Of a stretch of 64,000 bases of DNA, positions 6,896 to 14,996 are shown piece by piece. The position numbers were made by a program, and so were the translations under genes. The stretch lies in contig JAZUAU010000027.1 of NCBI GenBank assembly GCA_045638145.1, positions 1 to 64,000 of the forward strand, read 5' to 3'. This stretch comes from SFWF01 sp045638145. GTDB taxonomy: Bacteria; Bacillota; Clostridia; Oscillospirales; Acutalibacteraceae. The notes under the pieces were generated by a model, which did no database searches, was not told the origin of the DNA, and saw nothing but the letters and a program-made list of their open reading frames with translations. Positions within the stretch are counted from its first letter, which is position 1, and each line of letters starts with the position of its first letter.

Positions 6896-8583
6896 TTCTT
6901 GAATGAATCCTTAAGTGCTACTGTGCGGTTAAATACGAGGTTTCCGTCGGTAGAATCCTTATCAAGGCAGAAATAGCCCTGACGCATAAACTGGAAGCCG
7001 TCGCCAACCTTTGCGTTAGCTAAAGAAGCCTCTAACTTACAACCCTTGAGTTCTGTCAAAGATTCGGGGTTTAGGTTATCAGCGAAGGAGGACACACCCT
7101 CTTCGTCGGAGGGATTCTCAACATTGAAAAGTCTGTCGTAAAGGCGGACTGTAGCGTCAACTGCGTGGTCGGCAGATACCCAGTGAAGAGTGCCCTTAAC
7201 CTTTCTGCCGTCGGGGGATTCTCCGCCGAATGACTCGGGGTCGTAGGTTACGTGAACGCAGGTTATATTGCCGTTTTCGTCCTCCTCGTGTGAAGCGTAT
7301 TTTACGAAATAAGCGCCTTTAAGTCTGACTTCCTTTGTGGGGCAAAGGCGGAAATACTTTCCCGGAGGGTTCAGCATAAAGTCATCCTGCTCTATGAAAA
7401 GATTCTTCGAGAAGGTGACTGTCTTTGTACCGAGCTCGGGCTTGTTGGGGTTAATCTCAACCGAGATTTCCTCGCACTTGTTATCGGGATAGTTGTCAAC
7501 AACAACCTTTAAGGGACGGAGAACCGCCATTGCTCTGTCGGCGTTAAAGTTCAAGTCATCACGAACGCAGGACTCAAGCAGAGCATAATCGATAACGCTG
7601 TACGCCTTGCTGACACCGATTTTTTCAACAAAGGTGCGGATTGCAGCGCTCGGATAGCCTCTTCTTCTCATACCGCAGATAGTAGCCATTCTCGGGTCGT
7701 CCCAGCCCGAAACAAGTCCGTCGTTAACGAGCTTTAAGCACTTCCTTTTAGAGGTCAGGGTATAGTTTACGTTCATTCTTGCAAACTCAATCTGACGTGA
7801 GGGCTCGGCGAGTTCTAACTTCTCTAGGAACCAGTTGTAAAGGGGTCTGTGATTTTCAAATTCTAGTGAGCAAAGAGAATGAGTTACACCCTCCTTGGTA
7901 TCAGAAAGAGGATGAGCAAAGTCGTACATAGGATAAACGCACCACTTGTCACCTGTTCTGTGGTGAGCAACCTTCATAATTCTGTAAATTATGGGGTCGC
8001 GCATATTGATATTGGAAGAAGCCATATCAATCTTTGCACGAAGAACCATAGCGCCGTTTTCAAACTCGCCTGCAGTCATTCTTGCGAATAGGTCGCGAGA
8101 CTCCTCAATAGGTCTGTTTCTAAAGGGACTCTCCTTGCCTGCTTCGGTCAAGGTGCCTCGCATTTCTCTTATCTCATCGGGAGTAGACTCATCAACATAG
8201 GCAAGTCCCTTGTCGATGAGCTTATATGCGCACTCATGGATAAAATCAAAATAGTCAGAGGCGTAGTAAACATTGTCCCACTTAAAGCCGAGCCACTCAA
8301 TATCCTCCATAATAGCGTCAACGTACTCAATGTCCTCCTTGGTGGGGTTGGTATCGTCAAGACGGAGGTTGCAGGTGCCTCCATATTTTTCTGCAGTGCC
8401 AAAGTCTATACAAATAGCCTTTGCGTGACCGATATGGAGATATCCGTTCGGCTCGGGCGGAAAACGGGTCTGAACTCGTGAATAAACGCCCTCTGCCAAA
8501 TCCTTGTCGATAAAATCGTAAATAAAGTTGGACGGCGCGGTATTTTCCTCTGCGCCTTCTATTGTTTTAATTTCTTCTGCCAT
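6892..8583 (-). CDS. glnS: Glutaminyl-tRNA synthetase
   Basis: A class I aminoacyl-tRNA synthetase of 563 aa that charges tRNA-Gln. It contains RFPPEPNGYLHIGHAKAI with the HIGH signature, the zinc-free catalytic core, and the LTSKRK form of the KMSKR loop, followed by two beta-barrel anticodon-binding domains. AAGGAG lies 8 nt before the ATG. It sits 2 nt downstream of gltX. Many Firmicutes make Gln-tRNA indirectly with GatCAB, so direct charging here is notable although GlnS is known in several Clostridia. Confidence 0.95.
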   Translation of the reverse strand: MAEEIKTIEGAEENTAPSNFIYDFIDKDLAEGVYSRVQTRFPPEPNGYLHIGHAKAICIDFGTAEKYGGTCNLRLDDTNPTKEDIEYVDAIMEDIEWLGFKWDNVYYASDYFDFIHECAYKLIDKGLAYVDESTPDEIREMRGTLTEAGKESPFRNRPIEESRDLFARMTAGEFENGAMVLRAKIDMASSNINMRDPIIYRIMKVAHHRTGDKWCVYPMYDFAHPLSDTKEGVTHSLCSLEFENHRPLYNWFLEKLELAEPSRQIEFARMNVNYTLTSKRKCLKLVNDGLVSGWDDPRMATICGMRRRGYPSAAIRTFVEKIGVSKAYSVIDYALLESCVRDDLNFNADRAMAVLRPLKVVVDNYPDNKCEEISVEINPNKPELGTKTVTFSKNLFIEQDDFMLNPPGKYFRLCPTKEVRLKGAYFVKYASHEEDENGNITCVHVTYDPESFGGESPDGRKVKGTLHWVSADHAVDATVRLYDRLFNVENPSDEEGVSSFADNLNPESLTELKGCKLEASLANAKVGDGFQFMRQGYFCLDKDSTDGNLVFNRTVALKDSFKK

Positions 8584-8585
8584 AA

Positions 8586-10238
8586 TTAAAGCTCCTTTAT
8601 TGCAGAATCTATTCTTTTAATACATTCGTCATAGCCCAACACCTGCATTATGCTACAAAGGTCGGGTGTATTTCTTCTTCCCGTAACGGCAAGGCGGAGG
8701 ACCGTTGAAAGGTCTCCTGCGCTGCCCTTATAGGCTTCGCGATTTGCCTTATATTCCTTGGTGTCTGCCGCAAAGCCGAGTGAGGGGCAAACATCTTTGA
8801 TTCTGCCGAACCAATGGTCCTTAATATCTTCTGCACGGTAAACTCCCTTATACGCCTCGAGAAAGGCTTTTGCATCCTCAGCAGCAATATTTTCGGGGAG
8901 TTCAAAGCTTGCTTCATAATACTCGGGATAGAAGTAAGCGCAGTATGCCTTTGCTTCGTTCCACTTTGCAATATCCTTTCGGGGCTTCGGCACATCGCGG
9001 TCGATTGCGAATACCTTCTTCGTGTAGTCGATATCTCGGGTTAAAACAGTGTAGAACTCGGGGTCAAATTCTTTAGCCCAAGCCGTCAGCTTTTCAACAA
9101 CAGTATCGCTGCTCATCTTGGAAACAACATTCTTTGAAACGTCGTTTAGCTTATCGTTATCGAAGAGTGCACCCGAAACCGACATTTTCTTAAGGTTGAA
9201 CTTAAATTTCTTATAAGACTCATCGGGGTTGGCACGGCGCCAATCCTCGAACTCACTTGAGGCAACCGTCATAAGGTACTCGATTACACTCGCTGCATCA
9301 TAACCTTCTTCGGCAAAGTAGTAAACTGCTGCCTCTGGGTCCTTGCGCTTTGAAATCTTTCTCTTTGCGCCGCCGTCAAGCTTCATAATGGGTGCAACGT
9401 GACAGAATTTCGGCACCTTGAAGCCAAGCAGTTTAAAGAGCTGAATATGCTTCGGAACAGAAGAGAGCCACTCGTCGCCGCGAATTACGTGGGTTGTTCT
9501 CATAAGGTGGTCGTCAACAGCGTGGGCAAAGTGGTAGGTCGGAATTCCATCAGATTTCAGAATTACGAAGTCCTCATCATTCTCTGGCATCTGGACCTTG
9601 CCCTTGATAGCATCATCAAAGATAACCTTGTTTTCTTCGCTTCCGGGAGACTTAAGACGAACAACATAGGGCTTACCCTCTGAAATTAGCTTTTCTGCTT
9701 CTTCAACAGTTATATTTCTGTGAACGGCATATTCACCGTGATAGCCGGTGCGGATTTTGTTCTTTTCCTGCTCGGTACGGACAGCTTCAAGCTCCTCCGC
9801 AGTGCAGAAGCAGGGATAAGCCAGGCCCTCTCGTATCAGTTTTTTAGCATAGCACTGATAAATCTCGGCACGAAGACTCTGCTTATAGGGACCATAAACA
9901 CCCTTTTCCTCGGTGGGGGTTACAAAGCCCTCGTCGATATTTATTCCGAAACGGGCAAGACCGTTTATAATATCGTCTACACCGCCCTCAATCTCACGCT
10001 TTTTGTCGGTATCCTCAACACGAAGGAAGAAAAGACCGTTTGTAGAATCGGCTGTAATTCTGTTTATAAGGGACATAAAGAGTGTGCCGAGGTGGAGGTA
10101 GCCTGTGGGACTCGGTGCAATTCTTACAACCCTTGCGCCCTCAGGAAGATTTCTCTCGGGGTAAAGGCTCTCATAAAAGTCGGGCTCTTTTGTGATATTG
10201 GGGAGTAAAAGTTCCGCCATTCTTAAATTATCGTTCAT
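8586..10238 (-). CDS. gltX: Glutamyl-tRNA synthetase
   Basis: A class I synthetase of 550 aa charging tRNA-Glu. APSPTGYLHLGTL carries the HIGH-equivalent HLGT, and KISKRKDPEAAV carries the KMSKR loop. It is longer than the usual 470-500 aa, with an N-terminal extension of about 35 residues and a charged insertion near residue 320. The ATG at 10238 has AAGGAG 8 nt upstream. It is the first gene of gltX-glnS-nif3. No T-box leader is visible in the short gap before it. Confidence 0.95.
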   Translation of the reverse strand: MNDNLRMAELLLPNITKEPDFYESLYPERNLPEGARVVRIAPSPTGYLHLGTLFMSLINRITADSTNGLFFLRVEDTDKKREIEGGVDDIINGLARFGINIDEGFVTPTEEKGVYGPYKQSLRAEIYQCYAKKLIREGLAYPCFCTAEELEAVRTEQEKNKIRTGYHGEYAVHRNITVEEAEKLISEGKPYVVRLKSPGSEENKVIFDDAIKGKVQMPENDEDFVILKSDGIPTYHFAHAVDDHLMRTTHVIRGDEWLSSVPKHIQLFKLLGFKVPKFCHVAPIMKLDGGAKRKISKRKDPEAAVYYFAEEGYDAASVIEYLMTVASSEFEDWRRANPDESYKKFKFNLKKMSVSGALFDNDKLNDVSKNVVSKMSSDTVVEKLTAWAKEFDPEFYTVLTRDIDYTKKVFAIDRDVPKPRKDIAKWNEAKAYCAYFYPEYYEASFELPENIAAEDAKAFLEAYKGVYRAEDIKDHWFGRIKDVCPSLGFAADTKEYKANREAYKGSAGDLSTVLRLAVTGRRNTPDLCSIMQVLGYDECIKRIDSAIKEL

Positions 10239-10265
10239 TATAGGGTCTCCTTAAACGGTTAAAAT

Positions 10266-10286
10266 GGCTGTCTCGGTGAGACAGCC
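10266..10286 (-). terminator. Stem-loop after nrdR
   Basis: GGCTGTCTC (10266-10274) pairs with GAGACAGCC (10278-10286). The T tract is weak on minus (ATTTTAA), so termination may be partial and gltX may receive read-through. Confidence 0.5.
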
Positions 10287-10295
10287 CGTAAAATA

Positions 10296-10748
10296 TTATT
10301 TCTGAAGCAGCTTATTAAGCTCGTCCATAAAGGTGTTGATGTCTCTGAACTGCCTGTAAACTGACGCGAAACGAACGTATGCAACCTCGTCTATTTCGGA
10401 AAGTTTTTTCATAACAAGCTCACCGATTTTCTCGCTTGATACCTCGCGGTCGAGAGAGTTTTGAATCTCGGTTTCAATATCGTCGATGGCACGCTCGAGT
10501 GTTTCAAGAGAAACGGGTCTTTTCTCGCATGCACGGACCATACCATTCAGTATCTTTTCGCGAGAGAAGGCCTGACGGGTCTTGTCCTTTTTAATTACGA
10601 TTATGGGAAGACTTTCAATCATTTCATAGGTCGTAAATCTTCTCTGACATTCAAGACATTCTCTTCTTCTGCGGATGCGTTCGCCCTCGTCTGTGGGGCG
10701 GGAGTCAATAACCTTGCTTTCTTCGAATGCGCAAAACGGACATTTCAT
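10296..10748 (-). CDS. nrdR: Transcriptional repressor NrdR
   Basis: A 150-aa zinc-ribbon and ATP-cone repressor of ribonucleotide reductase genes. CPFC near residue 3 and CLEC around residue 31 form the zinc ribbon, RRRREC is the basic DNA-contact region, and the ATP-cone starts at IVIKKDKTRQAFSREKI. The start is placed at ATG 10748 (MKCPF), the conserved family start, with GGGTGG 8 nt upstream. It is encoded upstream of gltX on the same strand. Confidence 0.95.
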   Translation of the reverse strand: MKCPFCAFEESKVIDSRPTDEGERIRRRRECLECQRRFTTYEMIESLPIIVIKKDKTRQAFSREKILNGMVRACEKRPVSLETLERAIDDIETEIQNSLDREVSSEKIGELVMKKLSEIDEVAYVRFASVYRQFRDINTFMDELNKLLQK

Positions 10749-10826
10749 AAACACGGCCACCCTTTTTAAAAATAATTATATATAGTTATAATAGCATATA
10801 TTTCTTCCAAAAACAAGAATTTTATA

Positions 10827-10855
10827 TTGATAAAAGGGGCAAAAACTGTTAAAAT
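10827..10855 (+). promoter_or_regulatory. Promoter of the cyclophilin gene
   Basis: TTGATA (10827-10832), 17-nt spacer, TAAAAT (10850-10855), 31 nt before the ATG. Confidence 0.7.
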
Positions 10856-10886
10856 AGGCTTATAAATCTACTTTGAGGTGAATATT

Positions 10887-11495
10887 ATGACTTTTCAAAC
10901 CAAAACTCCCGCTCTCGGTGACACTGTTGCTGTGATGCACACCAATATGGGCGTTATTAAAATCAAGCTTTTTGTAGACGAGGTTCCCGTTACTACAAAG
11001 AATTTTATTGAGCTTGCTAAAAAGGATTACTACAACGGAATCATCTTCCACCGTGTAATCAAGGACTTTATGATTCAGGGCGGAGACCCCACAGGTACCG
11101 GTATGGGCGGCGAGTCTATTTACGGTTCAAAATTTCAGGACGAATTCGACCCCCGTCTTCACAATATCCGCGGCGCTCTTTCAATGGCTAATGCCGGTCC
11201 CAACACAAACGGCAGTCAGTTCTTTATCGTTCAGTCGGGCGCAGAAATTCCATCTAACCTTATCGCACAAATGGAGAGTCTCAAGGACCGCGGCTTCCCC
11301 GAGGACACAATTGAGGACTATAAGGCACTTGGCGGCACTCCCTGGCTTGACTTTAAGCATTCTGTTTTCGGTCAGGTTTATGAGGGAATGGATGTAGTTG
11401 ACGCTATCGCAAACGTTAAAACTGGCTTCCAGGACAAGCCCGTAGAGGATGTTGTTATCGAAGATATCGATATAATGGTGCTTGAGGATATGTAA
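10887..11495 (+). CDS. Cyclophilin-type peptidyl-prolyl isomerase
   Basis: A 202-aa cytoplasmic cyclophilin that isomerises Xaa-Pro bonds during folding. Active-site motifs are IIFHRVIKDFMIQGGDPTGTG, GSQFFIV and the closing W-D-F-K-H-S-VFGQV segment. No signal peptide or lipobox is present. GAGGTGAATATT precedes the ATG at 10887; a GTG nine bases earlier overlaps the ribosome site and is unlikely. It is monocistronic, with a terminator at 11540. Confidence 0.93.
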   Translation: MTFQTKTPALGDTVAVMHTNMGVIKIKLFVDEVPVTTKNFIELAKKDYYNGIIFHRVIKDFMIQGGDPTGTGMGGESIYGSKFQDEFDPRLHNIRGALSMANAGPNTNGSQFFIVQSGAEIPSNLIAQMESLKDRGFPEDTIEDYKALGGTPWLDFKHSVFGQVYEGMDVVDAIANVKTGFQDKPVEDVVIEDIDIMVLEDM

Positions 11496-11539
11496 AAAAG
11501 GGCCGAGGGATAAGGGAAATGTGTCCTTCGGACAAAATT

Positions 11540-11566
11540 AAAGAGCCGATTTCTCGGCTCTTTTTT
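11540..11566. terminator. Terminator, left border of cassette B
   Basis: AAAGAGCCGA (11540-11549) and TCGGCTCTTT (11554-11563) with TTTTTT following. It serves the cyclophilin gene and stands at the left edge of cassette B. Confidence 0.85.
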
Positions 11567-11593
11567 AATGAATAATTACGATACGAATACAAG

Positions 11594-11758
11594 TCAATTA
11601 GTTTCAGTTTTAATCTTTTCGACGATTCGGATAATATTTTCTTTATCCTCAGCATCTATGTAAAGTTCTTGGCATTTTTGCTGAGCTTCAATCAAAACTT
11701 CAATAGCTTTTGTTGCTGCAATAAACATTTCTCGATACATTTCTTTGTAATCTGCCAT
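11594..11758 (-). CDS. 54-aa small protein, partner of cassette B
   Basis: A short protein beginning MADYKEMYRE, with the core TKAIEVLIEAQQKC and the end AEDKENIIRIVEKIK. It is predicted to be two amphipathic helices, with no signal or membrane segment. AGGAGG sits a few bases before the ATG. It is a close paralogue of the 53-aa protein at 17139-17300, with about three quarters of residues identical by eye. Similar small proteins occur beside phage-type regulators in Clostridia; no function is known to me. It is divergent from a ribbon-helix-helix gene, and a TTGCAT/TATAAT promoter overlaps the operator. Confidence 0.75.
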   Translation of the reverse strand: MADYKEMYREMFIAATKAIEVLIEAQQKCQELYIDAEDKENIIRIVEKIKTETN

Positions 11759-11786
11759 GATACGACCTCCTCCTTATTTATTATAC

Positions 11787-11861
11787 AAAATATGCATTGC
11801 AAATGCAATGCATATTTTTAAGGCTATTTGCTTTACACTAAAAGCAATACAAATGTATTGC
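11787..11861. promoter_or_regulatory. Twin palindromic operators of cassette B
   Basis: A near-perfect palindrome has arms AAAATATGCATTGCA (11787-11801) and its complement (11804-11818) around AA. A second site, GCAATACA-AA-TGTATTGC, is at 11844-11861. Both share the core GCAATRCA/TGYATTGC. The minus promoter (TATAAT overlapping 11781-11786 region) is partly covered by the first site. Confidence 0.75.
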
Positions 11862-11872
11862 GAGGTCAGACT

Positions 11873-12046
11873 ATGGGAAAATTCAAAATTCCAACCACTC
11901 CTGCGACAACAAATAAAACTATCCGTTTTCCTAATGATATAATTAACGGAGTTGAAACGGCGATCGAGGGAAAAGAGTGTACTTTTTCAGCCTTTGTTAT
12001 AGCAGCTGTAAAAATGGCACTTGAAGACATTGAAAAAGATAAATAA
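11873..12046 (+). CDS. Ribbon-helix-helix (Arc-type) regulator, cassette B
   Basis: A 57-aa protein with the ribbon-helix-helix pattern: a short strand KTIRFPNDI, helix VETAIEGKE, and helix FSAFVIAAVKMALEDI. Such dimers bind inverted repeats, which fits the two palindromes directly upstream. GAGGT lies 7 nt before the ATG. It is divergent from the 54-aa gene and followed by the hairpin at 12049. It is presumably the autorepressor of the cassette. Confidence 0.75.
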   Translation: MGKFKIPTTPATTNKTIRFPNDIINGVETAIEGKECTFSAFVIAAVKMALEDIEKDK

Positions 12047-12048
12047 CA

Positions 12049-12081
12049 AAAAGAGGTTCTCATTAATTGAGAACCTCTTTT
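12049..12081. terminator. Terminator, right border of cassette B
   Basis: AAAAGAGGTTCTC (12049-12061) pairs with GAGAACCTCTTTT (12069-12081). Nearly the same stem occurs at 17350-17382 beside cassette C. Confidence 0.85.
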
Positions 12082-12126
12082 ATCCGTGCGGAGCACACAT
12101 TAATCATTCATTATTAATTAAAAATA

Positions 12127-12302
12127 CCCTCTCGGATGAGTTATGAGTGCTGACGCACACTATGATGCTCTTCGAGCAGTTATAAATTTGTTTGCAAATG
12201 TTATGATATGATCACTTTTAAAGCTTTGCATAGCAAATCATAACACGGTGAAGCCGTTCATAGTTTGACTGCTGTCAATCATAACTCGCAAAGCGATCAT
12301 AA
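12127..12302. repeat. Mini-hairpin array 1 with CATAAC linkers
   Basis: About seven mini-hairpins in a row have different stems, for example GTGC/GCAC (12147), TGCTC/GAGCA (12166), ATTTG/CAAAT (12186), TTTGC/GCAAA, ACGG/CCGT, TTGAC/GTCAA and TCGC/GCGA. Between them lies a recurrent linker of the TCATAAC/GTTATGA type. The stems vary but remain complementary. No coding sequence is seen here. Similar arrays are at 51121 and 58558. Confidence 0.7.
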
Positions 12303-12335
12303 CTAAAAAAAGACCCGAGAGGGTCTTTTTTTAGT
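12302..12335. terminator. Terminator of the rpmH-jag operon
   Basis: A 15-bp stem ACTAAAAAAAGACCC (12302-12316) and its complement (12321-12335) around GAGA. The jag stop codon lies inside the arm, so the 3' end of the ORF is part of the terminator. Confidence 0.85.
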
Positions 12336-13269
12336 TAAGTCTTCCGTAAAGGGGTACGTCGGGGGAGTCCTTCTTGGGCTCTCTGTTTGCGTCGGGGGTA
12401 ACATTTACGGTCTGGCTGGGCTTTCTGTCACCTCTGCCACGACCGTTTCTTCCGCCGTGACGTCTGTCACCGCCGCGACCTCCACCCTCGGGGCTTATAA
12501 CAATGCGTCTGGCGGAGCCTTCGCCCACAGAATTAGAGGTTACACCCTCAATCTCCTGTATTACAGTGTGGATAATTCTGCGCTCATACGGATTCATAGG
12601 CTCGAGAGTTCTGCTTCTACCGGTAGAGATAACATGTGCAGAAACCTTCTTTGCGAGCTCCTTTAAAGTTTTCTCTCTCTTCTCACGGTAGTTTCCGATA
12701 TTGAGAGTAACCTTATGATAACCGCCGTTTGCATTTGCAGCAAGGCTGGCTAAATACTGAAGTGCATCGAGGGTTTCTCCTCTTCTGCCGATAACAACGC
12801 CGAGCTTATCTCCGTCGAGCTGAAGATAGGTGCCGCCGTCGAGCTCGCACGCCTTTACAACGACGTTTTCACAACCCATACCCTGAAGAACGGTCTTGAT
12901 ATAAGCCGCTGCCCTACCTGCAGAGCAAGAAGGATCAAGATTTTCAAGCGGAATAAGATCAGCCTCGTTGATTTCGGGCTTTACCTCTTCCTTTTTTGCA
13001 GACTTTTCTGCCTTTACTGCCTTCTCAGGCTGCTCTTTTTTGGGCTGATTGTTCTTCTTATGGGGCTTTTTTGCGGGCTTAGGGTCGGGAAGCTCAACAT
13101 AAGCCCTAACCTTTGCAAGTGAGCCGCCGAAAAGACCGAGGGTCTTTTTCTTAAACTCGGATAAAACTTCTATTTGTACGTCTGCGTCAACGTCTGCGCC
13201 AAGTCCTTCGATAGCGGCATTGGTAGCCTCTTCGAGGCTTTCGCCAAGACCGATAAATTCCTTAATCAA
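12331..13269 (-). CDS. jag: Jag/KhpB RNA-binding protein
   Basis: A 312-aa SpoIIIJ-associated protein, an RNA-binding partner in cell elongation control. In order: Jag-N domain (residues 1-50, ending LGLFGGSLAKVRAYV), a lysine/proline/glutamate-rich linker (about 60-105), the KH domain with VVIGRRGETLDALQ, an R3H domain (ERRIIHTVIQEI..SVGEGSARRIVI) and a Gly/Arg-rich tail (GGGRGGDRRHGGRNGRG). The start is TTG at 13269 with GAAGG 7 nt before. It is the last gene of rpmH-rnpA-yidD-yidC-jag. Confidence 0.93.
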   Translation of the reverse strand: MIKEFIGLGESLEEATNAAIEGLGADVDADVQIEVLSEFKKKTLGLFGGSLAKVRAYVELPDPKPAKKPHKKNNQPKKEQPEKAVKAEKSAKKEEVKPEINEADLIPLENLDPSCSAGRAAAYIKTVLQGMGCENVVVKACELDGGTYLQLDGDKLGVVIGRRGETLDALQYLASLAANANGGYHKVTLNIGNYREKREKTLKELAKKVSAHVISTGRSRTLEPMNPYERRIIHTVIQEIEGVTSNSVGEGSARRIVISPEGGGRGGDRRHGGRNGRGRGDRKPSQTVNVTPDANREPKKDSPDVPLYGRLN

Positions 13270-13301
13270 TGTTGTGCCTTCTTTCTGTTCTGGGCAGAGG
13301 T

Positions 13302-14084
13302 CTATTCCTCTACGCGCTTTTCGATATACTTCTTTTCTTCCTCGTAAACCTTTACGATTTCTTTTGCACGCTCTTTTGCGAGCATCTTATGGGGTCCGTA
13401 AAGCCCCTGTACTGCAAATTGAATTCCCGAGCCGATAACACTGGAGCACATCCAGTAGAAACCAACCGCACCGGGCACAGAGAAGCCGATAAAAAGGGTA
13501 AGGAGAGGGAGGGTCAGCATCATACCTGCCATTGAGGGGGCATCGGGGTTAAGTTTTTTCTGCATAGCCATAGAAACAACCGAGGTTGCCATCTGTGCGG
13601 CAAATGCAAGAATGGGGATAAGCCAGATAGGCTGCCAAGCCTCAACAAAATTAAAGCCGAATTTCGGAGTGACGGTGAGGTCGAGTCCGAACATTTTATA
13701 ATTCATAATGTCTGCATTTATATACTTGTAATTTTCGGGCTGAGTTACAAGACGGTAAACCGAAAGCATAAAAATCATTCGGATAATCATAGGCAGACAG
13801 CCGCCACCCATGGAGATATTTTCCTCCTGGTAGAGCTTTTGCATCTCAGCTGAATATCTCTGCTTGTCATCGCCATATTTTTTCTTAATTTCTTCCATCT
13901 TGGGCTTGATTCTCATCTGACCGACGGATGATTTCTGGCTCTTGACGGAAAGAGGCACCATACAAAGGTTTACTAAAAGGGTGAAGATGGCGATAGCACC
14001 AGCAAAACTTCCGTTTAGTATGGTTGCAATAAAGTTAAGCACCCAACTGAGCGGAACGTTAATTAAATCAAATATAAAATTCAA
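13302..14084 (-). CDS. yidC: YidC/OxaA membrane protein insertase
   Basis: A 260-aa Oxa1-type insertase that helps membrane proteins fold with or without SecYEG. About five hydrophobic segments are seen, with the charged cytoplasmic hairpin QMRIKPKMEEIKKKYGDD between the first two. No lipoprotein signal is present, unlike Bacillus SpoIIIJ, which is usual in Clostridia. Only 11 nt separate it from yidD and about 30 nt from jag. Confidence 0.93.
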   Translation of the reverse strand: MNFIFDLINVPLSWVLNFIATILNGSFAGAIAIFTLLVNLCMVPLSVKSQKSSVGQMRIKPKMEEIKKKYGDDKQRYSAEMQKLYQEENISMGGGCLPMIIRMIFMLSVYRLVTQPENYKYINADIMNYKMFGLDLTVTPKFGFNFVEAWQPIWLIPILAFAAQMATSVVSMAMQKKLNPDAPSMAGMMLTLPLLTLFIGFSVPGAVGFYWMCSSVIGSGIQFAVQGLYGPHKMLAKERAKEIVKVYEEEKKYIEKRVEE

Positions 14085-14095
14085 ATCTATTCACC

Positions 14096-14347
14096 TTACC
14101 GGCAGTTTTTATCTGCCACGTTTTTTTCTTTCCTAGGTAGAACGGGGTCATACCCGCCCTTGCAAAAAGGATTGCATCGGAGAATTCTCCAGACCGACAT
14201 AAAAAAGCCCCTGAATGCACCATGCGTCTCTATTGCCTCAACGGCATACGCCGAACAGGTCGGTGTAAAGCGGCAACAGGGTATTATTTTTAGCGGTGAT
14301 ATGCACTTTTGGTAAAATCTTATAAACTTAATCAGTAATTTACCCAT
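14096..14347 (-). CDS. yidD: Membrane protein insertion efficiency factor YidD
   Basis: An 83-aa small protein thought to assist YidC at the membrane. It carries the family core IRFYQKCISPL, the cysteine-rich CRFTPTCSAYAVEAI and RILRCNPFCKGGYDPV. The ATG at 14347 abuts the rnpA stop. The C-terminal tail is basic. Confidence 0.94.
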   Translation of the reverse strand: MGKLLIKFIRFYQKCISPLKIIPCCRFTPTCSAYAVEAIETHGAFRGFFMSVWRILRCNPFCKGGYDPVLPRKEKNVADKNCR

Positions 14348-14685
14348 TATTCCTTTAAAAGGTCTGCCTTTTGCAGAATTTCATAAAGTTTTGTTGCAAC
14401 GAGGGTGCTTTTAACACCAAGAATTCGACTTCTTGCAACTAATACAAAATCGTACCCCGGTCGAATATGCGGAGCACACTCTCTGAATGCGGCGGTAAGC
14501 ACTCTCTTTGCGCGGTTTCTCTCAACCGCACCGCCAAGCTTTTTTCCTACCGAAAGCCCGAGCCGTATATCACCCGAGCGGTTTTTTAAGGCATAAACTA
14601 CGAACGCAGAATCGACGAAGCTCGTTCCGCGTCCGTATATCCTTCTGAAGTCACTGTTCTGCTTCAGTTTTTTAAAACAGTACAT
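14347..14685 (-). CDS. rnpA: Ribonuclease P protein component
   Basis: The 112-aa protein subunit of RNase P, which matures tRNA 5' ends with the catalytic RNA. The RNR-type signature is present as RLGLSVGKKLGGAVERNRAKRVLTAAFRE, and the N-terminus LKQNSDFRRIYGRG is typical. It lies between rpmH and yidD, with one-base contact to yidD. No rnpB RNA was seen in the window. Confidence 0.94.
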   Translation of the reverse strand: MYCFKKLKQNSDFRRIYGRGTSFVDSAFVVYALKNRSGDIRLGLSVGKKLGGAVERNRAKRVLTAAFRECAPHIRPGYDFVLVARSRILGVKSTLVATKLYEILQKADLLKE

Positions 14686-14688
14686 AAA

Positions 14689-14823
14689 TTAGTATGTGAG
14701 CTGCTTTCTGCCCTTTGCTCTGCGGCGGGCAAGTACCTTGCGTCCGTTAGCGGTAGCCATTCTCTTGAGGAAACCGTGTTCCTTCTTACGATGAAGCTTC
14801 TTAGGCTGATAAGTTCTTTTCAC
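14689..14823 (-). CDS. rpmH: 50S ribosomal protein L34
   Basis: The 44-aa L34. The sequence begins MKRTYQPKKLHRKKEHGF and continues with MATANGRKVLARRRAKGRK, the family's near-invariant pattern. The start codon is GTG (14821-14823) with AAGGAGGG upstream. It is the first gene of the classical origin-linked operon rpmH-rnpA-yidD-yidC-jag. In most Firmicutes dnaA is divergent from rpmH, but here a radical SAM gene is. Confidence 0.96.
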   Translation of the reverse strand: MKRTYQPKKLHRKKEHGFLKRMATANGRKVLARRRAKGRKQLTY

Positions 14824-14900
14824 TTTGGAACCCTCCTTATTTTTCTATTGCACCCTGTAAAAGGGGATAAATCTCCTTTTACATAGCCTATCAATATAGC

Positions 14901-14929
14901 ATTATACAGAAAACCCTTTGAAAAGTCAA
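14901..14929 (-). promoter_or_regulatory. Promoter of the rpmH operon
   Basis: TTGACT (14924-14929) and TATAAT (14901-14906) with a 17-nt spacer on minus. Back to back with the plus promoter at 14950. Confidence 0.85.
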
Positions 14930-14949
14930 TAAAAATTTACCCTGAGAAA

Positions 14950-14978
14950 TTGACATTTATTTTATTCGAATATATAAT
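14950..14978 (+). promoter_or_regulatory. Consensus promoter of the radical SAM gene
   Basis: TTGACA (14950-14955), 17-nt spacer, TATAAT (14973-14978), then CGGAGG before ATG 14997. Confidence 0.88.
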
Positions 14979-14996
14979 ATCTCACGGAGGGCAGTT

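Noticed and set aside
10239..10295. Possible T-box leader before gltX
   Set aside because: The gap is too short and no T-box core sequence is seen.
14824..14996. Possible replication origin upstream of rpmH
   Set aside because: The gap is fully explained by two back-to-back promoters; no dnaA gene and no cluster of TTATCCACA-type boxes is visible.
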